Assembly (NCBI GenBank): GCA_036502085.1
Contig: DASXZD010000020.1
Coordinates: 62,001 to 126,000 of the forward strand
Length of the DNA stretch: 64,000 nt
Reading direction: 5' to 3'
Source: PALSA-505 sp036502085
Lineage (GTDB): Bacteria > Actinomycetota > Actinomycetes > Streptosporangiales > Streptosporangiaceae
How positions within the stretch are numbered: position 1 is the stretch's first letter; every line of letters begins with the position of its first letter. This document shows positions 1 to 8,147 of the stretch, one piece after another. A model generated the notes under the pieces. It searched no databases. It worked only from the letters and a program-made list of their open reading frames with translations, and was not told the DNA's origin. Position numbers and translations under genes: made by a program.

Positions 1-238
1 GCTGCCGGTGGCCGCGCTGATGATCCTCGGCGCGCGGCGGCTGCTGCGGCTGACGATCGCGGTGGCGATGGCCCGTCAGGGGCAGCCGGGCCCGGTGCCG
101 CCGCTGTGGCGGGTCGCGCTGCTGGGCATGGAGCAGGACGAAGTGGCACCCGTGCCCGCGCCCGATGTCGATCTGCGCGCCGATGTCGAGTTGCGCGCCG
201 ATCGCGCCCGGTGTGGCAAGCCCGAAATGTCCACCTAA
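1..238 (+). CDS. C-terminal part of an unrecognised protein, start outside window
   Basis: An open frame with G/C third positions enters from the left edge and ends at the TGA/TAA region at 238. The visible part has one hydrophobic stretch rich in Ala, Leu, Ile and Val (about 25 residues) followed by a Pro-rich loop and an acidic, repetitive tail (two copies of a LRADVELRAD-like unit). That suggests the end of a membrane protein. It is convergent with the epimerase gene and ends before a strong hairpin. I do not recognise the family. In mycobacteria lipB/lipA follow the epimerase gene, so the synteny breaks here. Confidence 0.4.
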   Translation, partial: LPVAALMILGARRLLRLTIAVAMARQGQPGPVPPLWRVALLGMEQDEVAPVPAPDVDLRADVELRADRARCGKPEMST

Positions 239-277
239 CCGCCGGCGGCTGCGGCGGCTGCGGCGGCTCCAGGAAGA

Positions 278-315
278 GGAAGGATTTCGGTCGTCCCAGC
301 GACCAAAATCCTTCC
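278..315. terminator. Bidirectional hairpin terminator between convergent genes
   Basis: Two 16-nt arms (278-293 and 300-315) pair with one internal mismatch around a 6-nt loop. The arms begin GGAAGGATTT and end AAATCCTTCC. The hairpin sits between the end of the plus-strand ORF at 238 and the end of the minus-strand epimerase gene at 322, where a shared terminator is expected. Confidence 0.8.
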
Positions 316-321
316 CGTTGT

Positions 322-1287
322 TCATTCTGATGCGGTGGCGTAGGCCAGGGCCGAGGCGATGTCGGGGTGGTGGAAGGCGTAGCCGGCGTCGAGGAGCCGG
401 CGCGGCAGCACCCGGGCGCTGGCCAGCAGTTCGGCCGCCATCTCGCCGAGGGCGAGGCGCAGCGCCGGGGCCGGAACGCGCAGTAGCGAGGGCGGCAGGC
501 GCAGCCCGGGTACCGGCAGGCGGAGCAGGGCCGGCCGGCCGAGCGCGGCGGTCAAGGCGGCGGTGAAGTCGGCGTTCGTGACCGGGCCGGGCGCGGTGCC
601 GTTGACCGGGCCGGTGAGGTCGGGCCGGTCGAGCAGGAAGCGGAGCGCGGCTACTTCGTCGGCGAGCGAGATCCAGCTCATGTACTGGGTCCCCGGCCCG
701 AGGGGCAGGCCCAGCCCCAGCCGGAACAGCGGCACCAGCCGGCCCAGCGTGCCGCCGCGGCGCGAGAGCACCAGGCCGGTGCGCAGGTGCGCGGTCCTGA
801 TGCCCGCGGCGCGGGCGGGCTCGGCCGCGGCCTCCCAGTCCCGGACGAGATCGGCCAGGAATCCGGATCCGGCCGGCGCGGTCTCGTCCGTCTCGTGATT
901 GCCGGTATCTCCGTACCAGCCGATGGCCGACCCGCAGACCAGGGCCGTCGGGGGCTGGCCGAGGCGGGCCAGCCCGGTAGCGAGCGCCCGGGTGCCGCGG
1001 ACCCGGCTGTCCCTGATCTCGGCCTTGCGGGCATCGCTCCACCGCCGGTCCGCGATCCCCGCGCCGGCCAGGTGAACGACGGCCGTGACCCCGGCCATGG
1101 CCGCCGGATTGAGCCCGCCGTCCGCCGCGCCAGGGTCCCAGCCGGCGTCCGCGCCCGAGCCGGCATCCGCGACCGGGCTTGTACCGCGGCGGGCCAGCCG
1201 GACGACCTCGTGACCGTCCGCGCGCAGGCTGGCCACCAGGGCGGTGCCGATCAGGCCCGTCGATCCGGTGACCGCGATCCTGGCCAG
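322..1287 (-). CDS. TIGR01777-family NAD(P)-dependent epimerase (SDR39U1-like)
   Basis: The product is an extended short-chain dehydrogenase-like protein. The Rossmann motif (ARIAVTGSTGLIGTAL) is present only if translation starts upstream of the first GTG (1236). The only in-frame candidate after the sucB stop is a CTG at 1287, 7 nt after an AGAGGGG ribosome site, giving 321 aa. This start is inferred from the motif and the family's usual MRIAVTGSSG N-terminus. The C-terminal half has the family's AxxALGRPALLRLPVPG-type segment. Substrate is unknown for the family. It lies 32 nt behind sucB, the same order as in mycobacteria, so it is probably cotranscribed. Confidence 0.88.
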   Translation of the reverse strand: MARIAVTGSTGLIGTALVASLRADGHEVVRLARRGTSPVADAGSGADAGWDPGAADGGLNPAAMAGVTAVVHLAGAGIADRRWSDARKAEIRDSRVRGTRALATGLARLGQPPTALVCGSAIGWYGDTGNHETDETAPAGSGFLADLVRDWEAAAEPARAAGIRTAHLRTGLVLSRRGGTLGRLVPLFRLGLGLPLGPGTQYMSWISLADEVAALRFLLDRPDLTGPVNGTAPGPVTNADFTAALTAALGRPALLRLPVPGLRLPPSLLRVPAPALRLALGEMAAELLASARVLPRRLLDAGYAFHHPDIASALAYATASE

Positions 1288-1319
1288 GTGCGTTCCCCTC
1301 TGCGATGCCGTGCGGCTGG

Positions 1320-3014
1320 CTACAGGCCGAGCTCGGCCTCGAACGAGCCTTCCTCCAGGCGGTTCTTCACCGTGCTCAGGAACCGCGCGGCGTCGGCGCC
1401 GTCCACGAGCCGGTGGTCATAGGTCAGCGCGAGGTAGACGATCGAGCGCACCGCGATGACTTCGCCGAGCGTCGGGTCCTCGACCACGACCGGCCGCTTG
1501 ACGACCGTCCCGGTGCCGAGGATCGCGACCTGCGGCTGGTTGATGATCGGCGTGTCGAACAGCGCGCCGCGGCTGCCCGTGTTGGTCAGCGTGAACGTCC
1601 CGCCGGTCAGCTCGTCGGGGCCGACCTGGCCGTTGCGGGTCCGGTGCGCGAGGTCGGCGATCTTGCGGGCCAGGCCGCCGATGTTGAGGTCGCCGGCGTT
1701 GCGGATCACCGGAACGAGCAGCCCGCGGTCGGTGTCGACCGCCACCCCGAGGTGCTCGGCGTCGTGGTAGGTGATCTGCGACGTCTGCGTGTCGAGCACC
1801 GCGTTGAGCTTCGGGTGGACCTTGAGCCCCTCGATCGCGGCCAGGGCGAAGAACGGCAGGAAGGAGAGCTTGACCCCCTCGCGGGCCTCGAACTCCGGCC
1901 TGGCCCGCTGCCGGAGCCGGGAGATGGCCGTGACGTCGGCCTCGACGACGGTGGTGAGCTGCGCAGACGTCTGCAGCGACTCGACCATCCGCTGGGCGAT
2001 GACCTGACGGAGCCGGGACATGCGCTCGGTGGTGCCGCGCAGGGTGGACGGCACGATGGCCGGCCCGTCGTGCGCTTGCGGAGCCACGGCCGGCGGCGCC
2101 GCCGCGGCGTAGCCGGCCGGCGCGGCGGACGCCGGACTGGGCGCTTCCGCGGCGGGAGCGGCGGCCGATTCCCGGCGCACCCGGGCCGCGTCCAGCACAT
2201 CCTGCTTGCGGATCCTGCCGCCTACGCCGGTGCCGGCGAGCTCGGACAGGTTGACATCGTGCTCGGCGGCGAGCTTACGGACCAACGGGGTGACGTAAGG
2301 CCCTTCGGGACCGGTCGGCACGGCAGGCAGGCTCTGGCCGTCGGGCGACGCAGCAGGCGGCGGAGGCGGCTGGCTGGCCTGCGGGGGCTGGGCGGCCTGC
2401 GGCGGTACCTGCGCGGGAGGGGGAGGCGGAGGGGCCTGCCGCGGGGGAGCTTGCTGCGGCGGCGCGGTCTGGTACGGCGCCGCGAGCGAGGGCGTCTGGT
2501 ACGGCGTGGCCTGTGCGGGCGGTGCAGCCTGTGCGGGCGGTGCCGCCTGCTGGTACGGAGGTGCCAGCGGCACCCCGGCGGGAGGCCCCTGCGGTGCGGC
2601 CGCCGGCGCCTGAGCCCCAGCCCCCTGACTCCCAGCCCCCTGACCCCCGGGAGCCTGAGCCTCGGAAGCAGCGGGCGCGGCCGAGCCGTCCTGCCCGCCA
2701 GCTCCAGCCGCAGCAGGCTCAGCGTCGGCCTGCGCCGCCGCCCCGTCCTGCGCCGGCCCGGCGTCCGCCGCGCCCGCGCCGTCGTCGATCGTGGCGAGCT
2801 CGGCGCCGACGGCGACGGTCTCGTCCTCGGCGACGACGATGCCGCGCAGGATCCCGGCCGCTGGCGACGGGATCTCCGTGTCAACCTTGTCCGTGGAGAT
2901 CTCGAGCAGCGGCTCGTCCCTCTCCACCCGCTCGCCCTCTTTCTTGAGCCAGCGTGTGACAGTGCCCTCGGTGACGCTCTCGCCAAGCTGGGGCATGGAT
3001 ACCGAGACCGACAT
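1320..3014 (-). CDS. sucB: Dihydrolipoamide acyltransferase (E2) of 2-oxo-acid dehydrogenase
   Basis: E2 core enzyme that moves acyl groups from lipoyl arms to CoA. At 564 aa it has one N-terminal lipoyl domain (residues about 2-78, lipoyl lysine in EISTDKVDTEIPSP). A very long Ala/Pro/Gln linker follows (about 80-240). A peripheral-subunit-binding domain lies near 245-280 (VTPLVRKLAAEHDVNLSEL), then the acyltransferase domain, ending in the catalytic DHRLVDGADAARF. In actinobacteria this gene (sucB/dlaT) commonly serves the pyruvate complex as well as the branched-chain or 2-oxoglutarate complex. The aceE gene in this window (60-62.8 kb) is a likely partner. It lies 71 nt behind lpdA. Confidence 0.95.
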   Translation of the reverse strand: MSVSVSMPQLGESVTEGTVTRWLKKEGERVERDEPLLEISTDKVDTEIPSPAAGILRGIVVAEDETVAVGAELATIDDGAGAADAGPAQDGAAAQADAEPAAAGAGGQDGSAAPAASEAQAPGGQGAGSQGAGAQAPAAAPQGPPAGVPLAPPYQQAAPPAQAAPPAQATPYQTPSLAAPYQTAPPQQAPPRQAPPPPPPAQVPPQAAQPPQASQPPPPPAASPDGQSLPAVPTGPEGPYVTPLVRKLAAEHDVNLSELAGTGVGGRIRKQDVLDAARVRRESAAAPAAEAPSPASAAPAGYAAAAPPAVAPQAHDGPAIVPSTLRGTTERMSRLRQVIAQRMVESLQTSAQLTTVVEADVTAISRLRQRARPEFEAREGVKLSFLPFFALAAIEGLKVHPKLNAVLDTQTSQITYHDAEHLGVAVDTDRGLLVPVIRNAGDLNIGGLARKIADLAHRTRNGQVGPDELTGGTFTLTNTGSRGALFDTPIINQPQVAILGTGTVVKRPVVVEDPTLGEVIAVRSIVYLALTYDHRLVDGADAARFLSTVKNRLEEGSFEAELGL

Positions 3015-3085
3015 GCTCTTCCCGACTCCTTTGTTGTCGGCGCCTGCAGGCTGACCAGGTTGACGCCTGCCCGGCAGGCGGGCGC

Positions 3086-4510
3086 TTACGAATGTACGTG
3101 CAGCGGCTTGCCGGCGAGCGCGAGATGCGCTTCGCCGATCACCTCCGACTGCGTCGGGTGCGGATGGATGAGCTGCGCCACATCGGACGGCAGCGCCTCC
3201 CAGTTGTAGATCAGCTGGCCCTCGGCGATCAGCTCGCCGACCCGCGCCCCCACCAGGTGCACCCCGAGCACCGGCCCGGGAAGCTGGCCATCCGCACCCT
3301 TCGTGGCGATGACCTTCGCCTGGCCCTGGGTCTGCAGGATCACGCTCTTGCCGTTCCCGCCCAGCGGGTAGGTGAACTCCGTGGTCTCGATCCCGCGCGC
3401 CGCCGCGACCGCCGAGGTGATGCCGACCGAAGCGACCTCGGGATCGCTGTAGGTGATCCGCGGCACGCCGTCGTAATCGATGGGCGTGACCGGCAGCCCG
3501 GCCAGCCGCTCGGCGACCAGGATCCCCTCGGCGAACCCGACGTGCGCGAGCTGCAGCCCGGGCGTCAGGTCACCGACCGCCGAGATCGTGGGCACGCTGG
3601 TCTGGCAGTACGGGTCGACGGTGACGAAGCCGCGCTCCATCGCCACGCCGGCTTCCTCGTAGCCCAGCCCGGCCGAGACCGGCCCGCGCCCCACCGCGAC
3701 GAGCAGCAGCTCGGCGTCCAGGGACTTGCCGCCCTCCAGCGTGACCGTCACCCCGGCGCCGGTGTCCTTGACGCCCTCGAACCGCGCGCCCAGCTCGTAG
3801 GCGATGCCGCGGCGCCGGAAGGCGCGCTCCAGCTGCTTAGAGCTCGACTCTTCCTCGGGCGGCAGCAGGTGCGGCAGCATCTCCACGATCGTCACGCTGG
3901 CGCCGAACGACCGCCACACCGAGGCGAACTCCACCCCGATGACCCCGCCGCCGAGAATGACCACCGACTCCGGCACCCGGTCCAGCCTGAGCGCGTCGTC
4001 GCTGGTGATCACCCGGTTGTGGTCGATCTCCAGGCCGGGCAGGCTGCGCGGCTGCGACCCGCTGGCCAGCACGATGTGCTCGCCCTCGTAGATCGTCTCG
4101 CCCACCGCGACCTGGGTGGGGGAGACCAGCCGGCCGTCGCCGATGATCGTCTCGACCTTCCGGCTGGCGATCGTGGACTGCAGGCCCTTCCAGAGCCGGT
4201 CCACCACCTTGTCCTTGTAGGCGTGCACCCCGGCGATGTCCACGCCGTCGAACGTGGACTTGATGCCGAACGAAGCGCCCTCCCGCGACAGGTCGGCGAC
4301 CTCGGCCGCGTGCAGCAGCGCCTTGGTCGGGATGCAGCCGCGGTGCAGGCAGGTGCCGCCGACCTTGTCCTTCTCGATCAGCGCCACGCGCTTGCCGAGC
4401 TCGGCGGCCCGCAGCGCGCAGGCGTAACCGCCGCTCCCGCCGCCCAGTATGACGATGTCGTAGCGCCCGTTCGCGTCCGCCACAGATGGCTCCTTGTCGG
4501 TGTCCGTCAC
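3086..4510 (-). CDS. lpdA: Dihydrolipoyl dehydrogenase (E3)
   Basis: A 474-aa FAD flavoprotein that reoxidises dihydrolipoamide with NAD+. It shows the N-terminal FAD motif (VILGGGSGGYACALRAAELG), the redox disulfide in GGTCLHRGCIPTK, a second GGGVIGVEFAS NAD-binding motif, the ATG-like GDL segment near the third quarter, and the C-terminal HPHPTQSE containing the catalytic His-Glu pair. Length is normal. The ATG is 5 nt beyond the pepA stop and sucB follows, so E3 and E2 are coexpressed. Confidence 0.96.
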   Translation of the reverse strand: MTDTDKEPSVADANGRYDIVILGGGSGGYACALRAAELGKRVALIEKDKVGGTCLHRGCIPTKALLHAAEVADLSREGASFGIKSTFDGVDIAGVHAYKDKVVDRLWKGLQSTIASRKVETIIGDGRLVSPTQVAVGETIYEGEHIVLASGSQPRSLPGLEIDHNRVITSDDALRLDRVPESVVILGGGVIGVEFASVWRSFGASVTIVEMLPHLLPPEEESSSKQLERAFRRRGIAYELGARFEGVKDTGAGVTVTLEGGKSLDAELLLVAVGRGPVSAGLGYEEAGVAMERGFVTVDPYCQTSVPTISAVGDLTPGLQLAHVGFAEGILVAERLAGLPVTPIDYDGVPRITYSDPEVASVGITSAVAAARGIETTEFTYPLGGNGKSVILQTQGQAKVIATKGADGQLPGPVLGVHLVGARVGELIAEGQLIYNWEALPSDVAQLIHPHPTQSEVIGEAHLALAGKPLHVHS

Positions 4511-4514
4511 TGGT

Positions 4515-6113
4515 CTACAGTCGCCCGTCCGCGACGTCCTGCGCGATCTGGACCAGGGTCCTGACGGCCACGCCCGTCCCGCCCGGGGGGGTGTACCCGT
4601 GCCCGCTCTCGGTGTTGAACGAGGGGCCGGCGATGTCCAGGTGCGCCCAGCGGACGCCGTCGGGGACGAACTCGCGCAGGAACCAGCCGGCCACGAGCAT
4701 CCCGCCGAAGCGGTCGGGCGACATGTTGGTCAGGTCGGCCATCTCGGAGTCCAGCTTGCCGCGCAGTTCCTCGGGCAGCGGCATCGGCCAGGCCGTCTCG
4801 CCCGCCCGGCGGGCGGAATCGACGACCCCGTCGAGCACCGCGTCGTCGTTGGACATCACGCCGAAGGTGCGCACGCCGAGCGCGACCGTCTGCGCCCCGG
4901 TGAGCGTGGCCACGTCCACCAGCAGGTCGGGGGAGTCGGCGCCGGACCGGGACAGCGCGTCGGCGAGAACCAGCCTGCCCTCCGCGTCGGTGTTCAGCAC
5001 CTCGACGGTCTTGCCGCCGTAGATCGTGATGATGTCGGCGGGCCGCTGCGCCCCGCCGCCCGGCATGTTCTCCGCGGCGGCCAGGTAGCCGACCACGTTG
5101 ACCGGCGTCTTCAGCTCGGAGATCGCCTGTATCGAGGCGAGCACCGCGGCCGCGCCGGCCATGTCCGACTTCATGTGCTCCATCGCCTTCGGCGGCTTCA
5201 GCGACAGGCCGCCGGAGTCGAAGGTGATGCCCTTGCCGGCGATGACCAGGGTCTTGGTGGCATCCGGGTGCCGGTAGGCGAGCCTGATCAGCCGCGGCTG
5301 GTGCGCCGAGCCCATGCCGACGCCGAGTATGCCGCCGTAGCCGCCCTCGGCCAGCGCCTTCTCGTCGAGCACCTCGACGTCAAGCTCGTGGGCCGCGGCG
5401 ACCCGCTCGGCCTCATCGGCCAGCGTGGCGGGCACCAGGTGCGAGGGGCTCGTGTTGACCAGGTCCCGGACCAGCGTCACCGCGTCGCACAGTACCTGCA
5501 CGCGGTGCGCGGCGGCGTCGCTGATCCCGCCGTCGCCGAGCACCGTCAGCTCGACCGAAGGCCGCGGCGGCCCGCTGCGGTACCGCCAGAACGAATAGCC
5601 GCCGAGCAGCCCGCCCAGCGCAACCGCCTCGGCCTCAGCCTCGTCGCGCGCGGGCAGCGCCAGCCCCACCCGGCGAACCGGGCCCGTGGAGCCAGCGCCT
5701 TCCGGAGCATGATTTTCATCCCGAACGGGCTTCGCCCCCGTTCTCACGATGGCACGCACGGCCGCGCCAGCGGCGCGCCGCAGCGACTCGTGATCGAAGG
5801 CCGGCCCGCCGTCGGGCCCGCCTTCCCCCTGCGACGGCGCGCCAACGCCTACGGCGACAATGAGCGGGGCCAGCGCGGTGCCGCTGCCTGCGGAAAGTCG
5901 CGCTCCGGCGGCGATCTGCGTGACCTGCTCGGCCCGCCCGGTTGCGCCGAGCGCGGTTAGCTCGGCGATCAGGGTCCCGCCGAGCGCCTGGTTGACGGCG
6001 TCGGCACCGGGCGCAAGCTCGGGTCCGTCTGCGCCCTTGACCAGTCCGACGACGATTACGTCGGACTGCGTATCGCGGGGGGATGCTTCACTGCTCAGAA
6101 GTCTCGTCGTCAC
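4515..6113 (-). CDS. pepA: Leucyl aminopeptidase (M17 family)
   Basis: Cytosolic dimetal aminopeptidase of 532 aa. The catalytic C-terminal domain has the M17 signature NTDAEGRLVLADAL and the metal-binding GKGITFDSGG segment. The N-terminal third has the macro-like fold typical of the family, with an Ala/Gly-rich insertion near residues 130-170. The GTG start at 6113 overlaps the stop of a 44-aa ORF (GTGA), so initiation may depend on translation of that ORF. pepA beside lpd/sucB matches mycobacterial gene order. Confidence 0.93.
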   Translation of the reverse strand: MTTRLLSSEASPRDTQSDVIVVGLVKGADGPELAPGADAVNQALGGTLIAELTALGATGRAEQVTQIAAGARLSAGSGTALAPLIVAVGVGAPSQGEGGPDGGPAFDHESLRRAAGAAVRAIVRTGAKPVRDENHAPEGAGSTGPVRRVGLALPARDEAEAEAVALGGLLGGYSFWRYRSGPPRPSVELTVLGDGGISDAAAHRVQVLCDAVTLVRDLVNTSPSHLVPATLADEAERVAAAHELDVEVLDEKALAEGGYGGILGVGMGSAHQPRLIRLAYRHPDATKTLVIAGKGITFDSGGLSLKPPKAMEHMKSDMAGAAAVLASIQAISELKTPVNVVGYLAAAENMPGGGAQRPADIITIYGGKTVEVLNTDAEGRLVLADALSRSGADSPDLLVDVATLTGAQTVALGVRTFGVMSNDDAVLDGVVDSARRAGETAWPMPLPEELRGKLDSEMADLTNMSPDRFGGMLVAGWFLREFVPDGVRWAHLDIAGPSFNTESGHGYTPPGGTGVAVRTLVQIAQDVADGRL

Positions 6114-6244
6114 CCGTCAGATGCTAATGCCTGCGCGAACATGCCGGTTAACCGCGCCGCAAGGGAATCGGGTCGTCCGAGAGCCAGGTTGTTGCCGGCG
6201 ACCCAGCCCACTTGATTGTTGTTGGCGTGGTTAAGCGATTCCAT
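6110..6244 (-). CDS. 44-aa small ORF overlapping the pepA start
   Basis: ATG at 6244 is preceded by GGAAGGAGC, one of the best ribosome sites in the region. The frame stays open for 44 codons and its TGA overlaps the pepA GTG by 4 nt. The peptide begins MESLNHANNNQVGWVAGNN and ends MFAQALASDG, with no signal peptide and no cysteine. I do not recognise it. It could be a small protein or a leader peptide that couples translation of pepA. The N-terminal Asn run is unusual for this GC content. Support is the ribosome site plus exact coupling geometry, not homology. Confidence 0.6.
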   Translation of the reverse strand: MESLNHANNNQVGWVAGNNLALGRPDSLAARLTGMFAQALASDG

Positions 6245-6290
6245 GCTCCTTCCACGACGCTGTCAGCCGGGTCTCGCCGGCTGCGGCGGA

Positions 6291-6325
6291 GCTAACCACC
6301 GTCAACGCATGGTGCTAACCACCGT
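6291..6325. promoter_or_regulatory. Direct repeat GCTAACCACCGT in a divergent promoter region
   Basis: The 12-mer GCTAACCACCGT occurs at 6291-6302 and 6314-6325 (23-bp register, about two helical turns). It lies between the 44-aa ORF/pepA operon and the plus-strand membrane gene at 6377. On the minus strand the first copy abuts a TTGACG that could be a -35 box. The spacing suits a dimeric regulator acting on both promoters, but no regulator is identified. Confidence 0.4.
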
Positions 6326-6376
6326 TAGGCTTTAGAGTGCGCTTACTGGCAGATCCCCGGGCACGGAGGAGAGAGC

Positions 6377-7123
6377 ATGGGGGCGGGAGCCCTGTTCGTT
6401 GCCGTCTTCCTCGCCTGCGCGGTGGAAGCCGTCGAGGCGACCACGATCGTACTGGCCGCGGGGACGGCCAGAGACTGGCGATCCGCGCTCACCGGCGTGA
6501 CCGCGGCGCTCGCCGTGCTGGCCATTCTGGTCGCCGCCCTTGGGCCGGCCGTCGATGCGCTGCCGCTGCGGGAACTGCGGCTGGTGGTCGGCGCGCTGCT
6601 GCTGATCTTCGGCCTGCAGTGGCTGCGCAAGGCGATCCTGCGGGCCAGCGGGCATAAGGCGCTGCACGACGAGGACGCGATCTACCGCAGGCAGATGGCC
6701 GACGCGGCCGATGCGCCGCGCCGGACGCTGGGCTCGGTGCCGGACTGGTACGCGTTCACGCTGTCGTTCAAGGGGGTGTTGCTCGAAGGGCTCGAGGTGG
6801 TGTTCATCGCGCTCACCTTCGGCAGCAACGCCGGCAACATCCCGCTGGCCGGCCTGGCGGCGCTCTGCGCGGTGGCCGTCGTCGCGGCCGGCGGCTTCGC
6901 GGTGCGCAGCCCGCTGTCCCGCGTCCCGGAGAACACGCTCAAGTTCGTCGTCGGGATCATGCTCACCGCGTTCGGCATGTTCTGGGGCGCCGAGGGGGCC
7001 GGCGCGCACTGGCCTGGGTCGGACGCGTCGCTGCTGGGGCTGGTGCCCGCCATCGCGGTGTTCGCGCTCGGGCTGGTCGCCCTGCTGCGCCGCGGCAGCG
7101 CCGCGGCGGCGGAGGCGGCCTGA
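6377..7123 (+). CDS. COG4280-like polytopic membrane protein
   Basis: A 248-aa hydrophobic protein with about six membrane segments. Two segments carry similar acidic motifs, VEAVEATTIVLAAG (residues about 15-28) and LEGLEVVFIALTFG (about 137-150). They look like an internal duplication and recall the E-x-x-E motifs of FTR1/GDT1-type cation permeases. A hydrophilic loop with HDEDAIYRRQMADA separates the halves. The start is supported by GGAGGAGAG just upstream. The family is common in actinobacteria without assigned function; metal transport is a guess from the acidic motifs. Confidence 0.75.
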   Translation: MGAGALFVAVFLACAVEAVEATTIVLAAGTARDWRSALTGVTAALAVLAILVAALGPAVDALPLRELRLVVGALLLIFGLQWLRKAILRASGHKALHDEDAIYRRQMADAADAPRRTLGSVPDWYAFTLSFKGVLLEGLEVVFIALTFGSNAGNIPLAGLAALCAVAVVAAGGFAVRSPLSRVPENTLKFVVGIMLTAFGMFWGAEGAGAHWPGSDASLLGLVPAIAVFALGLVALLRRGSAAAAEAA

Positions 7124-7127
7124 GGAG

Positions 7128-7340
7128 ATGGGCACTGTGGTGGGACGGGTGCGGGACTTCTTCGCGTTCCTCTACGACTTCGTGGTCGGCGACGACTGGC
7201 GGATCGCGGTCGGCGTGGTGGCCGGCCTGGCCCTGACCTACGCGGTCAGCCGGACCAGCGTGCCCGCCTGGTGGCTGCTCCCTGCGCTGCTCGCGGTGCT
7301 GCTGCCGGCCAGCCTCTGGCTGGCTACTCGTCGCAGGTAA
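7128..7340 (+). CDS. Small two-TM membrane protein
   Basis: 70 aa: a short amphipathic N-terminus (VRDFFAFLYDFVVGDDW) and two membrane helices ending in a TRRR basic tail. It starts 4 nt after the preceding stop. GAGGAG touches the ATG at 7128 and is better spaced for the GTG at 7137, so the true product may be 67 aa. It probably forms an operon with the COG4280-like protein and may be its small partner. The last 17 nt overlap a convergent small ORF. Confidence 0.65.
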   Translation: MGTVVGRVRDFFAFLYDFVVGDDWRIAVGVVAGLALTYAVSRTSVPAWWLLPALLAVLLPASLWLATRRR

Positions 7341-7500
7341 TTGGCCGGATTACCTTCCGGTACTGGAGCATGGTCTCGCCGGACCAGCGTCCGGTCACGC
7401 CCTCGTCGGTCATGCCCGGCCGCGCGGCCGCCGCCTGTGACGCGATGTTGTCGGTGTCGGTCAGTGCGAGCAGCAGCCGCCGGGTCCGCAGCAGTTCCAT
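7324..7500 (-). CDS. 58-aa hypothetical protein
   Basis: The ORF from ATG 7500 to TAG 7324 encodes MELLRTRRLLLALTDTDN... with G or C at almost every third position and a soluble, mixed composition (ends IRPITCDE). It overlaps the convergent membrane gene by 17 nt. The ribosome site is weak (GTGGG). It precedes nothing obvious and is not recognised. Codon bias in this frame is the main support. Confidence 0.5.
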   Translation of the reverse strand: MELLRTRRLLLALTDTDNIASQAAAARPGMTDEGVTGRWSGETMLQYRKVIRPITCDE

Positions 7501-7531
7501 CGGCCCACGGTAACGCCAGGCGGGCCGCGGC

Positions 7532-8095
7532 TTACCGGCTCTCTGCTTCCTCCGCGTAGACCCGGGCCGCGTAGTCCTCCAGGGACTTGTCGCAGCGGGC
7601 GAGCGCCTGCTCGGCCGGCTCGCGGCCGGCCGCGCCGAACACGTCGCGGTCGCGCACCCGGGCCAGCCAGTTCTGCAGCTTGACCAGGTCGACCTCGTTC
7701 TCCTCCAGCTCGGCGTAGGTGAAGTGGTGGGCCGCGTACTCCTTCTGGACCTGGGCGAGGAAGTCCTCGCAGCGGTCCACGATCTCCGCGTACTCGTCGT
7801 CCCTGGCCGCCTGGAAGGCCGCGCGCACCTCGGGCTCGCCGGCCAGCACCCGGCAGGACAGCAGCGCCGCGGTGCCGGACATCTCGATGATCTCCCGCCT
7901 GAGCTTGCGCAGTGCGCGCTCCGCGCCCGGGCTGGCCGGCAGCGCCGCCGCCGAGTTCTGCAGGTAGATGGCGCCCAGGCTCTTGATCCTGCGCCAGACG
8001 GCCGCCCGCAGCCTGGTCGGCTCGGGCGGCACCCGGTAGACCAGCAGCAGCCAGCCCGCCTCGCGCTCGCCGCCGGCCTGCTCGTCGTCGCTCAC
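7532..8095 (-). CDS. ChrB N-terminal-like protein
   Basis: About 187 aa matching the ChrB N-terminal domain: WLLLVYRVPPEPTRLRAAVWRRIKSLG, then LQNSAAALP, then an acidic helical region. ChrB senses chromate and regulates the ChrA transporter in some bacteria, but no chrA and no second ChrB domain are present here. A chromate role is therefore not supported. Start taken at GTG 8095 (VSDDEQ); GTG 8101 is possible. It is divergent from the nitronate monooxygenase with about 50 bp between starts, so the two may share regulation. Confidence 0.75.
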   Translation of the reverse strand: MSDDEQAGGEREAGWLLLVYRVPPEPTRLRAAVWRRIKSLGAIYLQNSAAALPASPGAERALRKLRREIIEMSGTAALLSCRVLAGEPEVRAAFQAARDDEYAEIVDRCEDFLAQVQKEYAAHHFTYAELEENEVDLVKLQNWLARVRDRDVFGAAGREPAEQALARCDKSLEDYAARVYAEEAESR

Positions 8096-8147
8096 CCGCA
8101 CATTGTCGCAGCGCTGCCAAAATTCGCGGGCTGCCACAATGACCCCC

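Noticed and set aside
1305..3209. 634-aa plus-strand ORF
   Set aside because: Antisense to sucB; Arg/Gly-rich shadow composition with no domain, typical of high-GC mirror frames.
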